64,000 nucleotides of DNA from CBDFKQ01 sp965248855 (GTDB taxonomy: Bacteria > Bacteroidota > Bacteroidia > Cytophagales > 172606-1). The notes under the pieces were generated by a model. The model had not been told where the DNA came from. It saw only the letters and a program-made list of their open reading frames with translations, and searched no databases. Positions 44,666 to 54,477 of the stretch are shown here, one piece after another; position 1 is the stretch's first letter; every line of letters starts with the position of its first letter. Location: NCBI GenBank assembly GCA_965248855.1, contig CBDFKQ010000004.1, positions 1-64,000 of the forward strand, given 5' to 3'. Both the position numbers and the translations under genes were made by a program.

Positions 44666-45610
44666 ATGAAAAAGACTTTAACTGTTATTTTTTTAACTAT
44701 TTGTGTTCAATTTTGTCAAGCTCAAGACATAAATAAAATTCTTTGGACAGCGAACTGGAGCAGTGATGGTAAGTACATTGCTGTTGGTGGAGTAGATAAG
44801 AAAATTAGAATTTTTAGTGGAAAATCTTTTGACCTGATAAAGATATTTGAAAGCAGTACTGAAATTCAAAGAATGAGTTGGCATCCTTATTTTAATTTAT
44901 TAGCTATTGCTGCAGTTGGAGACGGCTCTAAACTAATTGACGTAGAAAAAGATTCAGTTATTCAATTCAAAGGCGACAAGGGCTTCGGGTCAAGAGCTAC
45001 CGCTTGGAATTATACAGGAGACTTACTTGCAAACGCGGACTATGAGGGAGAAATAACTATTTGGACAAAGTACGGTGAGTTGATTAGGACAATTAAGAAA
45101 GAGAATACTAAAAGTAATGTCGCTATAGATTGGCATCCAGGCAAGAATGAATTTATAGTCCTGAGTGAGCTGGCTAGGGTATATGACTCAGAGGGAAAAT
45201 TATTGAAAAAATTTAAACATCGGAAGGAAGATGTTATGATGCTCTGTGTAAAATGGCATAAAACAGGTAAATATTTTGTGATAGGTGACTATGGAGACGA
45301 AGAAAATAATTACAAACCATTGCTCCAATTTTGGAAATCGAATATGACTCTTATAAAAGAAATAAACATTAGTAAAGCGGAATATAGAAATATGAGCTGG
45401 ACAAAGAAAGGAGACAAATTGGCAACAGCAAGTGACAACTTAAGAATATGGGCTAAGGACGGAAGTTTAATTGCAGAAGGACTATCCGATGATAATTTGT
45501 GGGGTGTGGATTGGAGTCCCGACGGAAAGTTGATTGTCACTTCCAGTCATAAGGGACACATTAAGCTGTGGGACAATAAGGCAAAATTAATACGAGAGTT
45601 AAAATATTAG
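44666..45610 (+). CDS. secreted WD40-repeat protein
   Basis: 314 aa with a signal peptide (MKKTLTVIFLTICVQFCQA). Repeated units of about 42 residues end in W/F-D-like motifs: ANWSSDGKYIAVGGVDKKIR, SWHPYFNLLAIAAVGDGSKL, AWNYTGDLLANADYEGEITI, DWSPDGKLIVTSSHKGHIKL. They should make a seven-bladed propeller. Likely periplasmic. Role unknown; no partner gene in an operon. Confidence 0.85.
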   Translation: MKKTLTVIFLTICVQFCQAQDINKILWTANWSSDGKYIAVGGVDKKIRIFSGKSFDLIKIFESSTEIQRMSWHPYFNLLAIAAVGDGSKLIDVEKDSVIQFKGDKGFGSRATAWNYTGDLLANADYEGEITIWTKYGELIRTIKKENTKSNVAIDWHPGKNEFIVLSELARVYDSEGKLLKKFKHRKEDVMMLCVKWHKTGKYFVIGDYGDEENNYKPLLQFWKSNMTLIKEINISKAEYRNMSWTKKGDKLATASDNLRIWAKDGSLIAEGLSDDNLWGVDWSPDGKLIVTSSHKGHIKLWDNKAKLIRELKY

Positions 45611-45611
45611 A

Positions 45612-45645
45612 TTCTCAAGGCAAGGCTACACCTGCCACGGAAGTA
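45612..45645 (-). repeat. dispersed palindromic repeat, degenerate copy 5
   Basis: On the minus strand CTTCCGTGGCAGGTGTAGCC then TTGCCTTGAG. It matches the first half of copy 1 and diverges after CAGGTGT. Confidence 0.5.
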
Positions 45646-45660
45646 AATCATTTAAAAAGA

Positions 45661-45692
45661 AAAAAAAACCTCAAATCATTGAGTTTTTTTTC
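45661..45692. terminator. bidirectional terminator
   Basis: CTCAA-ATCA-TTGAG flanked by A8 and T8 runs, between the WD40 gene and the Mla operon. Confidence 0.75.
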
Positions 45693-45701
45693 ATAATAAA
45701 A

Positions 45702-46703
45702 TTATTTTTTCTCTTTCTCCTTCTCAGTTTTCATTTTTGCATCATTCTTTGCTTTCTTTCTAAAATACCCTCTCAATAAAAAATTATGTTGAAGGGCTTC
45801 CATATTTTCATCAAGCTTTACGGAAGTTGTTTCTAGTTTACCCATTGTATTCCTTATTTGCGTAGCCATTTTTTCATCATTTAATAGAACTCCAATAGGG
45901 CTTTTACCGGTAGTTAATTTACTTGTCGCCATTTTTAAAGAATCTGTTATAATAGCTGCGTTTGTAGTGGTCTTTTTTAATTGAAATACGGATGAATTTA
46001 AATTAGAAAAAACAAGGGTATCGGTCATTAATTTATTTGCCAAACCATTTTTATTATTAAGTTTCGCGGTAAAATTAGTTAATTGATTTGTAGCTAATGC
46101 AGTGGCAACAGTAGTTTTATGAAGGTTATGAACGATCGATCTAAAATTATTGGCAAGTGCAGAATCTGTAAGCAAAGTGCCCACCATACCTTTACCATGA
46201 AGAATTTCGCCACTTACTTGTTTTAAATCTCCGGTTATTTTAACAAGATTTTTATTATTTTCCTGAAGGGTAGCCATTATTTCGCTTGTCTCTAAAGATT
46301 TTTCAACTTCAAGTTTATCATTATCATCAATAACAGGACCATTAGGATTACCTCCATATATTTCAATAATTTTATTCCCAATTAAACTTTCTGAACCTAA
46401 TCTGGCTTTCGAATCTTTATGAATGTATTTATTAACATCTTGTTCCAACTTCATCGTCACTTCTACCTGCGATGTACCGGAAAAATTAATGCTTTTTATA
46501 GTGCCTATTTTTACACCAGAAAACCAAACATTATTCCCCAGTTTCAAACCCGAAACATTATCAAAAATGGCCCTGACAAGAATTGTTTTTTCAAATCTTT
46601 TTTGTTTTCCGCCTAAAATAAAAATTCCTGCAACTAAAATTATGATTGCAAGCAGCACAAATACACCAACTATTACTGAACGTTTATTGCCCGAAGTAGC
46701 CAT
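45702..46703 (-). CDS. MlaD/MCE-family lipid transport protein
   Basis: 333 aa. One N-terminal membrane helix (VFVLLAIIILVAGIFILGG) is followed by the MCE domain (about 40-115): FDNVSGLKLGNNVWFSGVK and the IGTIKSI turn, typical of MlaD and Mce. A long helical tail follows, with repeated Leu and Asn/Thr, and a Lys-rich C-terminus. Together with MlaE and MlaF it forms an ABC machine moving phospholipids between the membranes. Its ATG touches the mlaF stop; all three genes are one operon. Confidence 0.92.
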   Translation of the reverse strand: MATSGNKRSVIVGVFVLLAIIILVAGIFILGGKQKRFEKTILVRAIFDNVSGLKLGNNVWFSGVKIGTIKSINFSGTSQVEVTMKLEQDVNKYIHKDSKARLGSESLIGNKIIEIYGGNPNGPVIDDNDKLEVEKSLETSEIMATLQENNKNLVKITGDLKQVSGEILHGKGMVGTLLTDSALANNFRSIVHNLHKTTVATALATNQLTNFTAKLNNKNGLANKLMTDTLVFSNLNSSVFQLKKTTTNAAIITDSLKMATSKLTTGKSPIGVLLNDEKMATQIRNTMGKLETTSVKLDENMEALQHNFLLRGYFRKKAKNDAKMKTEKEKEKK

Positions 46704-47471
46704 TTAATTAATAAAGTTATAATTATAAAATTCTTTTACGCGTTTGTCATCTGTTTTAAATACTTCTTCAAAAACACCTCCATGTTGAAAATTTCCATCA
46801 AGCAACATTACTAATCGATTACCTGTTTCTTTGGCACAGGTAAGGTCATGAGTAATAATTATCGAAGAGGTATTAAACTTTTGTTGAACTTCAACAATAA
46901 GTTTATTTATTTCATTACTCGTAATTGGATCCAAACCGGAAGTAGGTTCATCATAAAGCATTATGGCAGGTTTTAAAATTAATGTTCTTGCTATACCAAT
47001 CCGTTTTCTTTGTCCGCCCGAAAGTTCTACAGGCAATTGATTTATCGTTTGTGCTAAACCAACTGCTTCCAACATTTCCTCAACTGTTTTATCAATTTCC
47101 TTTCTACGTAATTTTTTTACATGCCTAACGAGCGGAAATTCTAAATTTTCTCTCACCGTCATACTATCATATAAAGCACTGCTTTGAAATGAAAAACCTA
47201 TCTTTAAACGAAGTTCGTCTAATTCCTTTGGAGAAATTTTATCAAGGTCGCTACCCAACACATTTATATACCCTTCATCTTTCTTTAAAAGACCTGCAAT
47301 AATTTTAATTAAAACAGATTTTCCGGTTCCCGACCTACCCAACACAACTAAATTCTCTCCTTGATATAAATCCATATCAACGCCTTTCAGCACTTCGAAA
47401 TCACCAAAAGCTTTTTTCAATCCTTTGATTTCAATAACTTTAATATCTTTATTTATTTTCGCGTCTTCCAT
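46704..47471 (-). CDS. ABC transporter ATP-binding protein, MlaF-like
   Basis: 255 aa. Walker A GRSGTGKS, Q-loop FSFQSSALYDSMTV, signature LSGGQRKRIGIART, Walker B IMLYDEPTSGLDP and the switch ITHDL are all in place. The QSSALYDSMTV sequence is characteristic of Mla/Ttg2A lipid ATPases. It sits directly between the permease (11-bp gap) and MlaD. Confidence 0.94.
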   Translation of the reverse strand: MEDAKINKDIKVIEIKGLKKAFGDFEVLKGVDMDLYQGENLVVLGRSGTGKSVLIKIIAGLLKKDEGYINVLGSDLDKISPKELDELRLKIGFSFQSSALYDSMTVRENLEFPLVRHVKKLRRKEIDKTVEEMLEAVGLAQTINQLPVELSGGQRKRIGIARTLILKPAIMLYDEPTSGLDPITSNEINKLIVEVQQKFNTSSIIITHDLTCAKETGNRLVMLLDGNFQHGGVFEEVFKTDDKRVKEFYNYNFIN

Positions 47472-47481
47472 TTCTTAAAAG

Positions 47482-48303
47482 TTACATAAACCTTATTGCA
47501 TTAATAATTTGAAGGGCTAATAACTCTTCAATAAAAACTAAAAACATAGAAGTAACTACAGCTGCATTGGCTGCTTTACCTACACCTTCAGTTCCTTTAG
47601 ACGAATTAAATCCCTTATAACATCCAACCATTCCTATAGTAAAGCCAAATAATAAACTTTTTATTAAAGAAGAAAAAATATCCAAAAATGTAATAGATTC
47701 AAAAACCTGATTAAAAAAACTTGCAAAGCTTGTCAGCTCATTTTGATGAACATTTAAATAACTACCGAATAATGCCACAACAAATGTGTACATCATTAAA
47801 GCAGGAACCATAAATGTGGTAGCAAGAACACGTGTAACAACTAAAAAATTATATGGATTGATGGCAGAAACTTCCATCGCTTCAATCTGCTCTGTAACTT
47901 TCATTGATCCTAATTCAGCACCAATGCTTGAACCCACTTTACCTGCAGCAATAAGTGCAGTTACCAATGGACCGATTGCCCTCACAACGGCAACTGAAAT
48001 CATTGCAGGCAGTAAGGCAGTTGCACCTAAATCTTGTAATGATGGTCTGGATTGATTTGTAAATACAACTCCTAAAATAAAACCTGTTAAACTTATTAAT
48101 GGAAGTGATTTTACACCAATTTGAAAACATTGGTTTAAAACTTCTTTCCCTTCATAAGGCGGAATAAAAACTTCTTTAAAAAATTGAGAAACGAATCTAA
48201 AAACATCATTTAAGGATAAAAAGAAATTATCAAATCCTTTATTGACTACAAATTCATTTTTTTCTATTATTTCTTTATTGTCGGCGTTGTTTTGAGAATC
48301 CAT
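47482..48303 (-). CDS. ABC permease, MlaE family
   Basis: 273 aa with five or so helices. Family signatures: TGFILGVVFTNQSRPSLQDL, AAGKVGSSIGAELGSMKVTE and QIEAMEVSAINPYNFLVVTR, then GMVGCYKGFNSSKGTEGVG. The EQIEAM motif and the SSKGTEGVG segment are diagnostic of MlaE/TrnD1-like permeases. First gene of the Mla-type operon. Confidence 0.94.
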   Translation of the reverse strand: MDSQNNADNKEIIEKNEFVVNKGFDNFFLSLNDVFRFVSQFFKEVFIPPYEGKEVLNQCFQIGVKSLPLISLTGFILGVVFTNQSRPSLQDLGATALLPAMISVAVVRAIGPLVTALIAAGKVGSSIGAELGSMKVTEQIEAMEVSAINPYNFLVVTRVLATTFMVPALMMYTFVVALFGSYLNVHQNELTSFASFFNQVFESITFLDIFSSLIKSLLFGFTIGMVGCYKGFNSSKGTEGVGKAANAAVVTSMFLVFIEELLALQIINAIRFM

Positions 48304-48524
48304 TAGAAAAGGCTGATAAAATAATATACCATGGTATCGTGGGGAAATTTAAATAGAATTTGAGTAAGAATGGGTAATTTATTTACTAAAATCAAATAAT
48401 ACACAGTAAATTTTTTAATTGTGGGGAAAATAAACCACAAAGTTTTTCCGAAATAATATTTTTTAAATTAATAATTTAAAATTGTTTGCCGATAATTTTC
48501 AATTACTTTTACAGCATAGTTTTA

Positions 48525-48605
48525 TTACAAGGGGTGCCTTAATAATTTCGGGCTGAGATCATACCCATTGAACCTGCACAGGGTAATGCCTGGTAGGGAA
48601 GAGAA
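48525..48605 (+). promoter_or_regulatory. TPP riboswitch (THI element)
   Basis: The conserved core is complete: ACAAGGGGTGCC, GGGCTGAGATCATACCC, GAACCTGCACAGGGTAATGC, CTGGTAGGGAAGAGA. It binds thiamine pyrophosphate and normally shuts off expression. About 220 bases separate it from the receptor start; the expression platform there is not obvious. Confidence 0.95.
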
Positions 48606-48827
48606 AATCAATTGTTGAAACAAGGTTTAAATTTGTTTATTTAATTAGGAGTGATTAAATTTTTTATTTAACACATTTATTTAAGTATAGTATTTTAAAA
48701 ATGCTTAATTTTTGGTGGCCACAAAAAAATCATTTTTTAGCACTATCACAATTGCGGGTAAAGTCTAAGCAATAAAAATTCGGTTAACCCCATACCGGAA
48801 AATTGTTTAATCTTTAAATTTTGTAAA

Positions 48828-51344
48828 ATGTTTTTTAATTTTTCTTTACCAAAAAATAAGTCTTCCAAAAGTTGGTCTATTAGTTTAATAATTTTCTTTT
48901 TTTTATTCTCCTTTCCTATTTTTTCGCAATTTACCATTTCCGGAAAAATTTTAGAAGTAAGTGCTAATGAACCTTTGGTAGGTGCGAACATTATCCTACA
49001 AAACACTTATAAAGGAACAATAAGTGATGCCACCGGCAACTTTTCACTGAAAAATTTACCTGCAGGAAAATATATATTAAATATTTCTTTTGTAGGATAT
49101 GAAAAAATTACAAAAGAAATCGATTTGCAAAAGGATGAAGAAATATCAGTTATTTTAGAAAAATCAAATTTTATTGCAGATGAGGTAGTAGTAACTGCTA
49201 CGCGCGCTTCCGAAAAATCTCCCACGACTTTTACAACTGTAACGAAAGAAGAACTTGCCAAACAAAATCTTGGTCAAGATTTACCGATGTTGCTCAACCA
49301 AACTCCATCAGTAGTTGTAAATTCTGATGCAGGCGCAGGCGTTGGTTACACAGGGATAAGAATTCGTGGAAGTGATGCAACCAGGATAAATGTAACAGTA
49401 AATGGAATTCCTTTAAATGATGCCGAAAGTCACGGTGTGTATTGGGTAAATATGCCTGATTTTGCTTCATCGGTAGAAAATATTCAAATTCAACGTGGAA
49501 TAGGTTCATCTACTAATGGAGCAGGTGCGTTTGGTGCATCATTAAGTATTCAAACAAATACATTAAATAAATTACCTTATGCAGAGTTAAATAATTCTTA
49601 TGGTTCATTTGATACGCATAAACATACAGTAAAAGTCGGTTCGGGATTAATTGATGGAAAGTGGGCTTTTGATGGACGATTATCTTCTATTCATTCCGAT
49701 GGTTTTATTGATCGTGCGGCGTCTAATTTAAATTCCTGGTTTGTATCGGGAGGTTATTATGGAAAAAAAATAATGGTTAAAATGAATGTTTTTTCGGGGA
49801 AAGAACAAACCTATCAAGCCTGGAATGGAATACCGGAAGCAAAAATTTTTGACAACAAAACAGTTTTAGATAATCACTATTTAAATAATGCCGGCACAAC
49901 TTATAAAACCCCTCAAGATTCACTTAATTTATATAATTCAAACCCACGATCCTTCAACCAGTTTACTTACAGCAATCAAACCGATAATTACAAACAAGAT
50001 CATTATCAATTATTTTTTTCTCAGGAAGCAGGAAAGTTTTGGAGTTTAAATACAGCCTTGCATTATACAAAAGGTGCAGGGTATTACGAGGAATTTCGAG
50101 TGCAAGATAAATTTTCAGATTACAACTTGCCCTATGTTGTTCATGGAAAGGATACTGTTAAAACAACAGATATTATTCGCCGTAGGTGGTTAGATAATGA
50201 TTTTTATGGAATTGTATATTCTGCCAACTATAATAATTTTAAAAAAATAAATTTAGTATTTGGTGGCGGTTATAATATTTATAAAGGAAAGCACTTTGGT
50301 GAAATAATTTGGGCTAAAGAAGCAGGCAATACAAATATCAACCAACAATATTACAGTGATTATGCAGAAAAAAAAGACTTTAACTTTTATGGAAAATTAA
50401 TCTATCAGTTTATAGAAAACCTAAATGGTTATATAGATTTACAATATCGTAGAATTGATTATTCCTTTTTGGGATTTAATCAGGATTTAAAGAATGTTCA
50501 ACAATCAATTGGATTGGATTTTTTTAATCCTAAAATTGGTTTGTCATATCAGTTAAATAATACACATAATTTTTATGCTTCCTATAGTGTTGCACATCGT
50601 GAACCAACTCGAGATGATTTTACAAATTCAACTCCTGATAGCAGACCTAAACCGGAAAAGTTAGAAAATGTTGAATTGGGCTGGAAATACAATAGCAGAA
50701 AGTTTTCTTTTACAGCCAATTACTTTTTAATGGCTTACAAAAATCAACTGGTTTTAACCGGAAAAATTAATGATGTAGGTAATTATATTCATACCAATAT
50801 CGCAAAAAGTTATAGAACAGGTATAGAGTTATCAGCAGGATTAAAAATAATAAAACAACTTACTTTAAGTGGGAATTTAACTTTAAGCATGAATAAAGTT
50901 AAAGATTACAAAGAGTTCATTGATAATTATGATCCTGATATAAATGGATTAATTCATCAAAAAGAAAATAATTATTCAAGTGCAGATATTTCATTTTCAC
51001 CAAATGTAATATCTGCAGGTACGCTGGCATATTCGCCTATAAATGGTTTAAATATCAGTTGGATTGCAAAATATGTAGGAAAACAGTATTTGGATAATAC
51101 TTCAAATGAAAATCGAAAATTGAATGCTTTTTTTGTTAATAATATTCTAATTAATTATTCAATTAAAACAAATTTTATAAAAGAGATTGGCCTTAATTTA
51201 CTATTAAATAATATTTTCAGTCAAAAATATGAGCCAAACGGTTATACATACGGTTATATTTACGGAGGGCAAAATATTAGAGAAAATTATTATTTTCCTC
51301 AAGCAGGTTTTAATTTTTTGGCAGGAGTAAATATTAAGTTTTAA
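48828..51344 (+). CDS. TonB-dependent receptor, probable thiamine uptake
   Basis: 838 aa. Signal peptide (ending FPIFSQ), CarboxypepD_reg-like domain (ISGKILEVSANEPLVGAN), plug (DLPMLLNQTPSVVVNSDAG, IRIRGSDATRINVTVNGIPL, NIQIQRGIGSSTNGAGAF) and barrel ending NFLAGVNIKF. The TPP riboswitch upstream makes thiamine or its phosphates the likely ligand, in line with thiamine-regulated outer-membrane receptors predicted for Bacteroidota. No inner-membrane PnuT-type permease or kinase follows. Confidence 0.93.
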   Translation: MFFNFSLPKNKSSKSWSISLIIFFFLFSFPIFSQFTISGKILEVSANEPLVGANIILQNTYKGTISDATGNFSLKNLPAGKYILNISFVGYEKITKEIDLQKDEEISVILEKSNFIADEVVVTATRASEKSPTTFTTVTKEELAKQNLGQDLPMLLNQTPSVVVNSDAGAGVGYTGIRIRGSDATRINVTVNGIPLNDAESHGVYWVNMPDFASSVENIQIQRGIGSSTNGAGAFGASLSIQTNTLNKLPYAELNNSYGSFDTHKHTVKVGSGLIDGKWAFDGRLSSIHSDGFIDRAASNLNSWFVSGGYYGKKIMVKMNVFSGKEQTYQAWNGIPEAKIFDNKTVLDNHYLNNAGTTYKTPQDSLNLYNSNPRSFNQFTYSNQTDNYKQDHYQLFFSQEAGKFWSLNTALHYTKGAGYYEEFRVQDKFSDYNLPYVVHGKDTVKTTDIIRRRWLDNDFYGIVYSANYNNFKKINLVFGGGYNIYKGKHFGEIIWAKEAGNTNINQQYYSDYAEKKDFNFYGKLIYQFIENLNGYIDLQYRRIDYSFLGFNQDLKNVQQSIGLDFFNPKIGLSYQLNNTHNFYASYSVAHREPTRDDFTNSTPDSRPKPEKLENVELGWKYNSRKFSFTANYFLMAYKNQLVLTGKINDVGNYIHTNIAKSYRTGIELSAGLKIIKQLTLSGNLTLSMNKVKDYKEFIDNYDPDINGLIHQKENNYSSADISFSPNVISAGTLAYSPINGLNISWIAKYVGKQYLDNTSNENRKLNAFFVNNILINYSIKTNFIKEIGLNLLLNNIFSQKYEPNGYTYGYIYGGQNIRENYYFPQAGFNFLAGVNIKF

Positions 51345-51553
51345 ACTTTGCCGGTAGAATTTTAATTATAACTGTAAATTAAAAATTGCTTCTCTTTAAC
51401 TAAGAATGAGATAATATCCTATCCGACCCAAAGAGTCGGTTCATTGGAAATAAAAATTAATCCGCCAAATGAACCAATATTTATGAAGATTTTGTAATTT
51501 TCACCAATTATGGAGTTTATACATAAAATATTAATACTACTATTTTTATTAAG

Positions 51554-52738
51554 ATGCCAAAAAAGAAAGATTTTAAAAGTTCTAATTTCGAAACGCAAGC
51601 CATTCGAACTCAAACAGAACAAACTCAATTCAGAGAACATTCAGTACCTATTTATTTAACTTCCAGTTTTACTTTTGAAGATGGTGATCAGGCAAAAGCA
51701 TTATTTGCAGATGAAATTGAAGGAAATATTTATTCGCGGTTTTCAAATCCTAACAATACAGAATTCATAAATAAATTATGTTTGCTCGAAGGGGCTGAAG
51801 ATGGTTTGGCAACTGCAACAGGTATGGCAGCCATGTTTGTAAGTATGGCTTCACTTTTAAAATCCGGTGATCATATTCTAGCATCGCGTTCTTTATTTGG
51901 CTCAACACATCAGATTTTAACACAAATATTTCCAAAATGGGGTATCACCCATACATATGCTGATGTCAATAACCCATCAAGTTGGGAAAGTTTGATTAAA
52001 GAAAATACAAAAATGATTTTTGTAGAAACTCCATCAAACCCTGGCTTAGATATTATTGACTTGGAATGGTTAGGAAAATTATCGAAAAAACATAATTTAA
52101 TTTTAAATGTTGACAACTGTTTTGCAACGCCTTATCTGCAAAAGCCAATAGATTTCGGTGCAGATATCGTTACTCATTCCGCAACAAAATGGATGGAAGG
52201 CCAAGGAAGAGTTTTGGGCGGTGCTATTGTAGGCAGTAAAGAATTAATTAAAGAAATGCGTTTTTTCTTAAGGCATACAGGCCCTTCCATGTCGCCATTT
52301 CATGCATGGGTACTTTCAAAAAGTTTGGAAACGCTACATGTGAGAATGGAAAGACATTGTGAGAATGCTTTAAAACTGGCAGAATATTTAGAAAAAAATG
52401 AAAGGGTGGAAAGGGTAATTTATCCTTTCTTGCCTTCATTCCCACAATATGAATTGGCAAAAAAACAAATGAAACTGGGTGGGCCAATGGTATCTTTTAT
52501 TATAAAAGGTGGCTTGGACAAAGGGATAAGTTTCTTAAACAATCTTAAAATGATTTCATTCACCTCTAATTTGGGTGATACCAGAAGCATTGCCACACAT
52601 CCGGCAAGTACAACACATTCAAAACTATCCGATGAAGAAAAGAAAGCAGTTGGCATTGAAGATGGCTTAATAAGAGTTTCTGTTGGTTTGGAGCATATTT
52701 CTGATATCATCAGTGATATTGAGCAAGCTTTGAAATAA
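51554..52738 (+). CDS. metZ: O-succinylhomoserine sulfhydrylase (Cys/Met PLP enzyme)
   Basis: 394 aa of the Cys/Met-metabolism PLP family. Visible sites are YSRFSNPNNTEFINKL, the PLP Lys in HSATKWMEGQGRVLGGA, VDNCFATPYLQKP and SLGDTRSIATHPASTTH-like FTSNLGDTRSI. The RFSNPN form and TKWMEGQGR favour MetZ over cystathionine synthases. It sulfhydrylates O-succinylhomoserine (or acetyl) to homocysteine for methionine. A strong terminator follows. Substrate preference is inferred. Confidence 0.85.
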   Translation: MPKKKDFKSSNFETQAIRTQTEQTQFREHSVPIYLTSSFTFEDGDQAKALFADEIEGNIYSRFSNPNNTEFINKLCLLEGAEDGLATATGMAAMFVSMASLLKSGDHILASRSLFGSTHQILTQIFPKWGITHTYADVNNPSSWESLIKENTKMIFVETPSNPGLDIIDLEWLGKLSKKHNLILNVDNCFATPYLQKPIDFGADIVTHSATKWMEGQGRVLGGAIVGSKELIKEMRFFLRHTGPSMSPFHAWVLSKSLETLHVRMERHCENALKLAEYLEKNERVERVIYPFLPSFPQYELAKKQMKLGGPMVSFIIKGGLDKGISFLNNLKMISFTSNLGDTRSIATHPASTTHSKLSDEEKKAVGIEDGLIRVSVGLEHISDIISDIEQALK

Positions 52739-52740
52739 TT

Positions 52741-52786
52741 TTTATGCTGAATACGGCATATAATACCGTATTCAGCATAAAAAAGT
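52741..52786. terminator. strong bidirectional terminator
   Basis: TTTATGCTGAATACGG with CCGTATTCAGCATAAA, a 16-bp stem with a short loop and flanking T and A runs. Confidence 0.9.
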
Positions 52787-52856
52787 ATTATCATTTTATT
52801 TATAATCAGGAATTGGTTTAATTAGATTAATCACAACTGTGCAAATTACAATTAAT

Positions 52857-54020
52857 TTATTGGCCGTTTCTTGCATCTGAAAGTGCCTTAAACTTCCATA
52901 AATAATATGGTTTATTTTTAGCCATGTGGCTTTTACTTTGCATCATCACATCAGGTATGTCGCTGTCTGAAACATATACATATCCATCTGCTCCAAAGCA
53001 AAGACCATCAGGCCAGCGCATTTTAGGATGGCTTACAAGAGTATAATATTTTTTATTATTATCAATTACAGCGATTGAACCGTTCTCTATGTCGGTAAGA
53101 TAAATATTATTATTGTTATCCATTGTAATTCCATCGCATTGACCACGTTTAGCATATTTTTCTACTTTGCTTTCTAATTCAGAGGCAGATAAACCGGTGT
53201 TATTGACTTCACTTATTTTTATTCTATAAATCCAACTGCCACTCATTGGCCCATAATACAAATACTCATTTTTCCTGTCTAATGCTATGGGGTCAAAACC
53301 CGGATGGAAAAAAAATAAAGGGCCTGCAGGTTTCATCTCCCTGCCTTTATTAACAACTTTATATTTTCTTTCCGGCATAACACTAAAATGTTTTTCTAAA
53401 ACTCGCCTGCAGTGTTTCGTATCAATATCTACTATTACAAGGGCTGGTGTTTTGCCGAAAGCAGACAAATCGGCTATGTAAATTTTTTTACATAAAGTAT
53501 CTATTTGCATATCCTGAATATAAGAACCTTTTCCACAAATATCGGCAGGAATATCTATTTGAGTTATTAATTTTCTCGAATCAATATCAAAACATAAAAG
53601 TCTGGGTGTTTTAAAACCATTTTGTCCGTGGTCTAAAGTCCATAATCTATTTTTGGCATCAATACGAATATTAAATATTGCATCAAGGAATACATCGCCG
53701 TTTTTGCTGCTTTGCCATTGTTCATTTGGGAAAGGTACAGGTTGCCCATTTACTAATTCCCATACTTTTATATCAGGTTTTCCTTCGGCGTGATAAGTAC
53801 AAAAAATTCTGCCTTCTTTTGATACTGCCACGTTTCCCGGAGGTTCCGGTAATGTAGCTATTATTTGTAAGCTATCTTGCGGGTATAAAGGTTTAGTGGC
53901 CATATTAGGAAAGGCCTCACCACTGCCACCGTAGCTTAAGTAAAACCATATTAAAAGTATAGCTACTAATGTAAATACACTTAGTAAAACCCATTTAAAT
54001 ATTTGAATAAATTTTCTCAT
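52857..54020 (-). CDS. major royal jelly / SMP-30-like propeller protein
   Basis: 387 aa. An N-terminal anchor (VLLSVFTLVAILLIWFYLS) is followed by a six-bladed beta-propeller of the royal jelly/yellow type: IATLPEPPGNVAVSKEGRIF, RIDAKNRLWTLDHGQNGFK, AVSAFGKTPALVIVDID-like, QCDGITMDNNNNIYLTDIEN and RWPDGLCFGADGYVYVSDSD. Bacterial members are of unknown reaction. It is separated from the ALDH operon by its own terminator at 54058. Confidence 0.85.
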   Translation of the reverse strand: MRKFIQIFKWVLLSVFTLVAILLIWFYLSYGGSGEAFPNMATKPLYPQDSLQIIATLPEPPGNVAVSKEGRIFCTYHAEGKPDIKVWELVNGQPVPFPNEQWQSSKNGDVFLDAIFNIRIDAKNRLWTLDHGQNGFKTPRLLCFDIDSRKLITQIDIPADICGKGSYIQDMQIDTLCKKIYIADLSAFGKTPALVIVDIDTKHCRRVLEKHFSVMPERKYKVVNKGREMKPAGPLFFFHPGFDPIALDRKNEYLYYGPMSGSWIYRIKISEVNNTGLSASELESKVEKYAKRGQCDGITMDNNNNIYLTDIENGSIAVIDNNKKYYTLVSHPKMRWPDGLCFGADGYVYVSDSDIPDVMMQSKSHMAKNKPYYLWKFKALSDARNGQ

Positions 54021-54057
54021 TTTTCGTATTATATTAATAAATTGATAAATTATTTAT

Positions 54058-54092
54058 AAACTAGCTTTTAAAATCAAAAAGCTAGTTTTTCT
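54058..54092. terminator. terminator of the 54118 gene
   Basis: AAACTAGCTTTT and AAAAGCTAGTTT arms with a short loop and T runs. Confidence 0.8.
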
Positions 54093-54117
54093 TTCGACAA
54101 CATAACCATTTTTAACA

Positions 54118-54477
54118 TTAATTCTTAAAAGTTCTAAGAGCTATGAAAGTGCATAGAGCTCCAAAAAAGTCAACACTACCTATCGCCGCTAACATGGGCG
54201 ACTGATGAAATACAAAAACGAACACAATTGTAATAAGAAAAAAGAAGATCCTTCCTGCAACTGTCGATCTAAAAAAAGCCAACTGTTCATATGCTGAAGA
54301 ATAAAAATAGTAAATTCCTGTTGTGAATGTGAAAAGGCCCAACATTCGTATCCATATTTCAGAAGTTTCTGCAAAACCAAAAAGAGGCAATAATAAGTTA
54401 GGAACAAACATCATCCCTGCTCCCATTCCAAAAAGATAGAAGCTGTAAATACGTATAGTTATTGCTGCTTTTCTCAT
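54118..54477 (-). CDS. small membrane protein, four helices
   Basis: 119 aa. Four hydrophobic helices (YSFYLFGMGAGMMFVPNLLL, WIRMLGLFTFTTGIYYFYS, RIFFFLITIVFVFVFH, LAAIGSVDFFGALCTFIAL). The layout of four helices with FVPNLLLPLFGFAETSEIWIR is shared by small Bacteroidota proteins that I cannot name. Its ATG overlaps the stop of a degraded upstream frame (ATGA). Confidence 0.6.
   Translation of the reverse strand: MRKAAITIRIYSFYLFGMGAGMMFVPNLLLPLFGFAETSEIWIRMLGLFTFTTGIYYFYSSAYEQLAFFRSTVAGRIFFFLITIVFVFVFHQSPMLAAIGSVDFFGALCTFIALRTFKN

Noticed and set aside
48746..49006. Minus-strand open frame near the receptor start
   Set aside because: Antisense to the signal peptide region of a clear TonB receptor and without coding signs.
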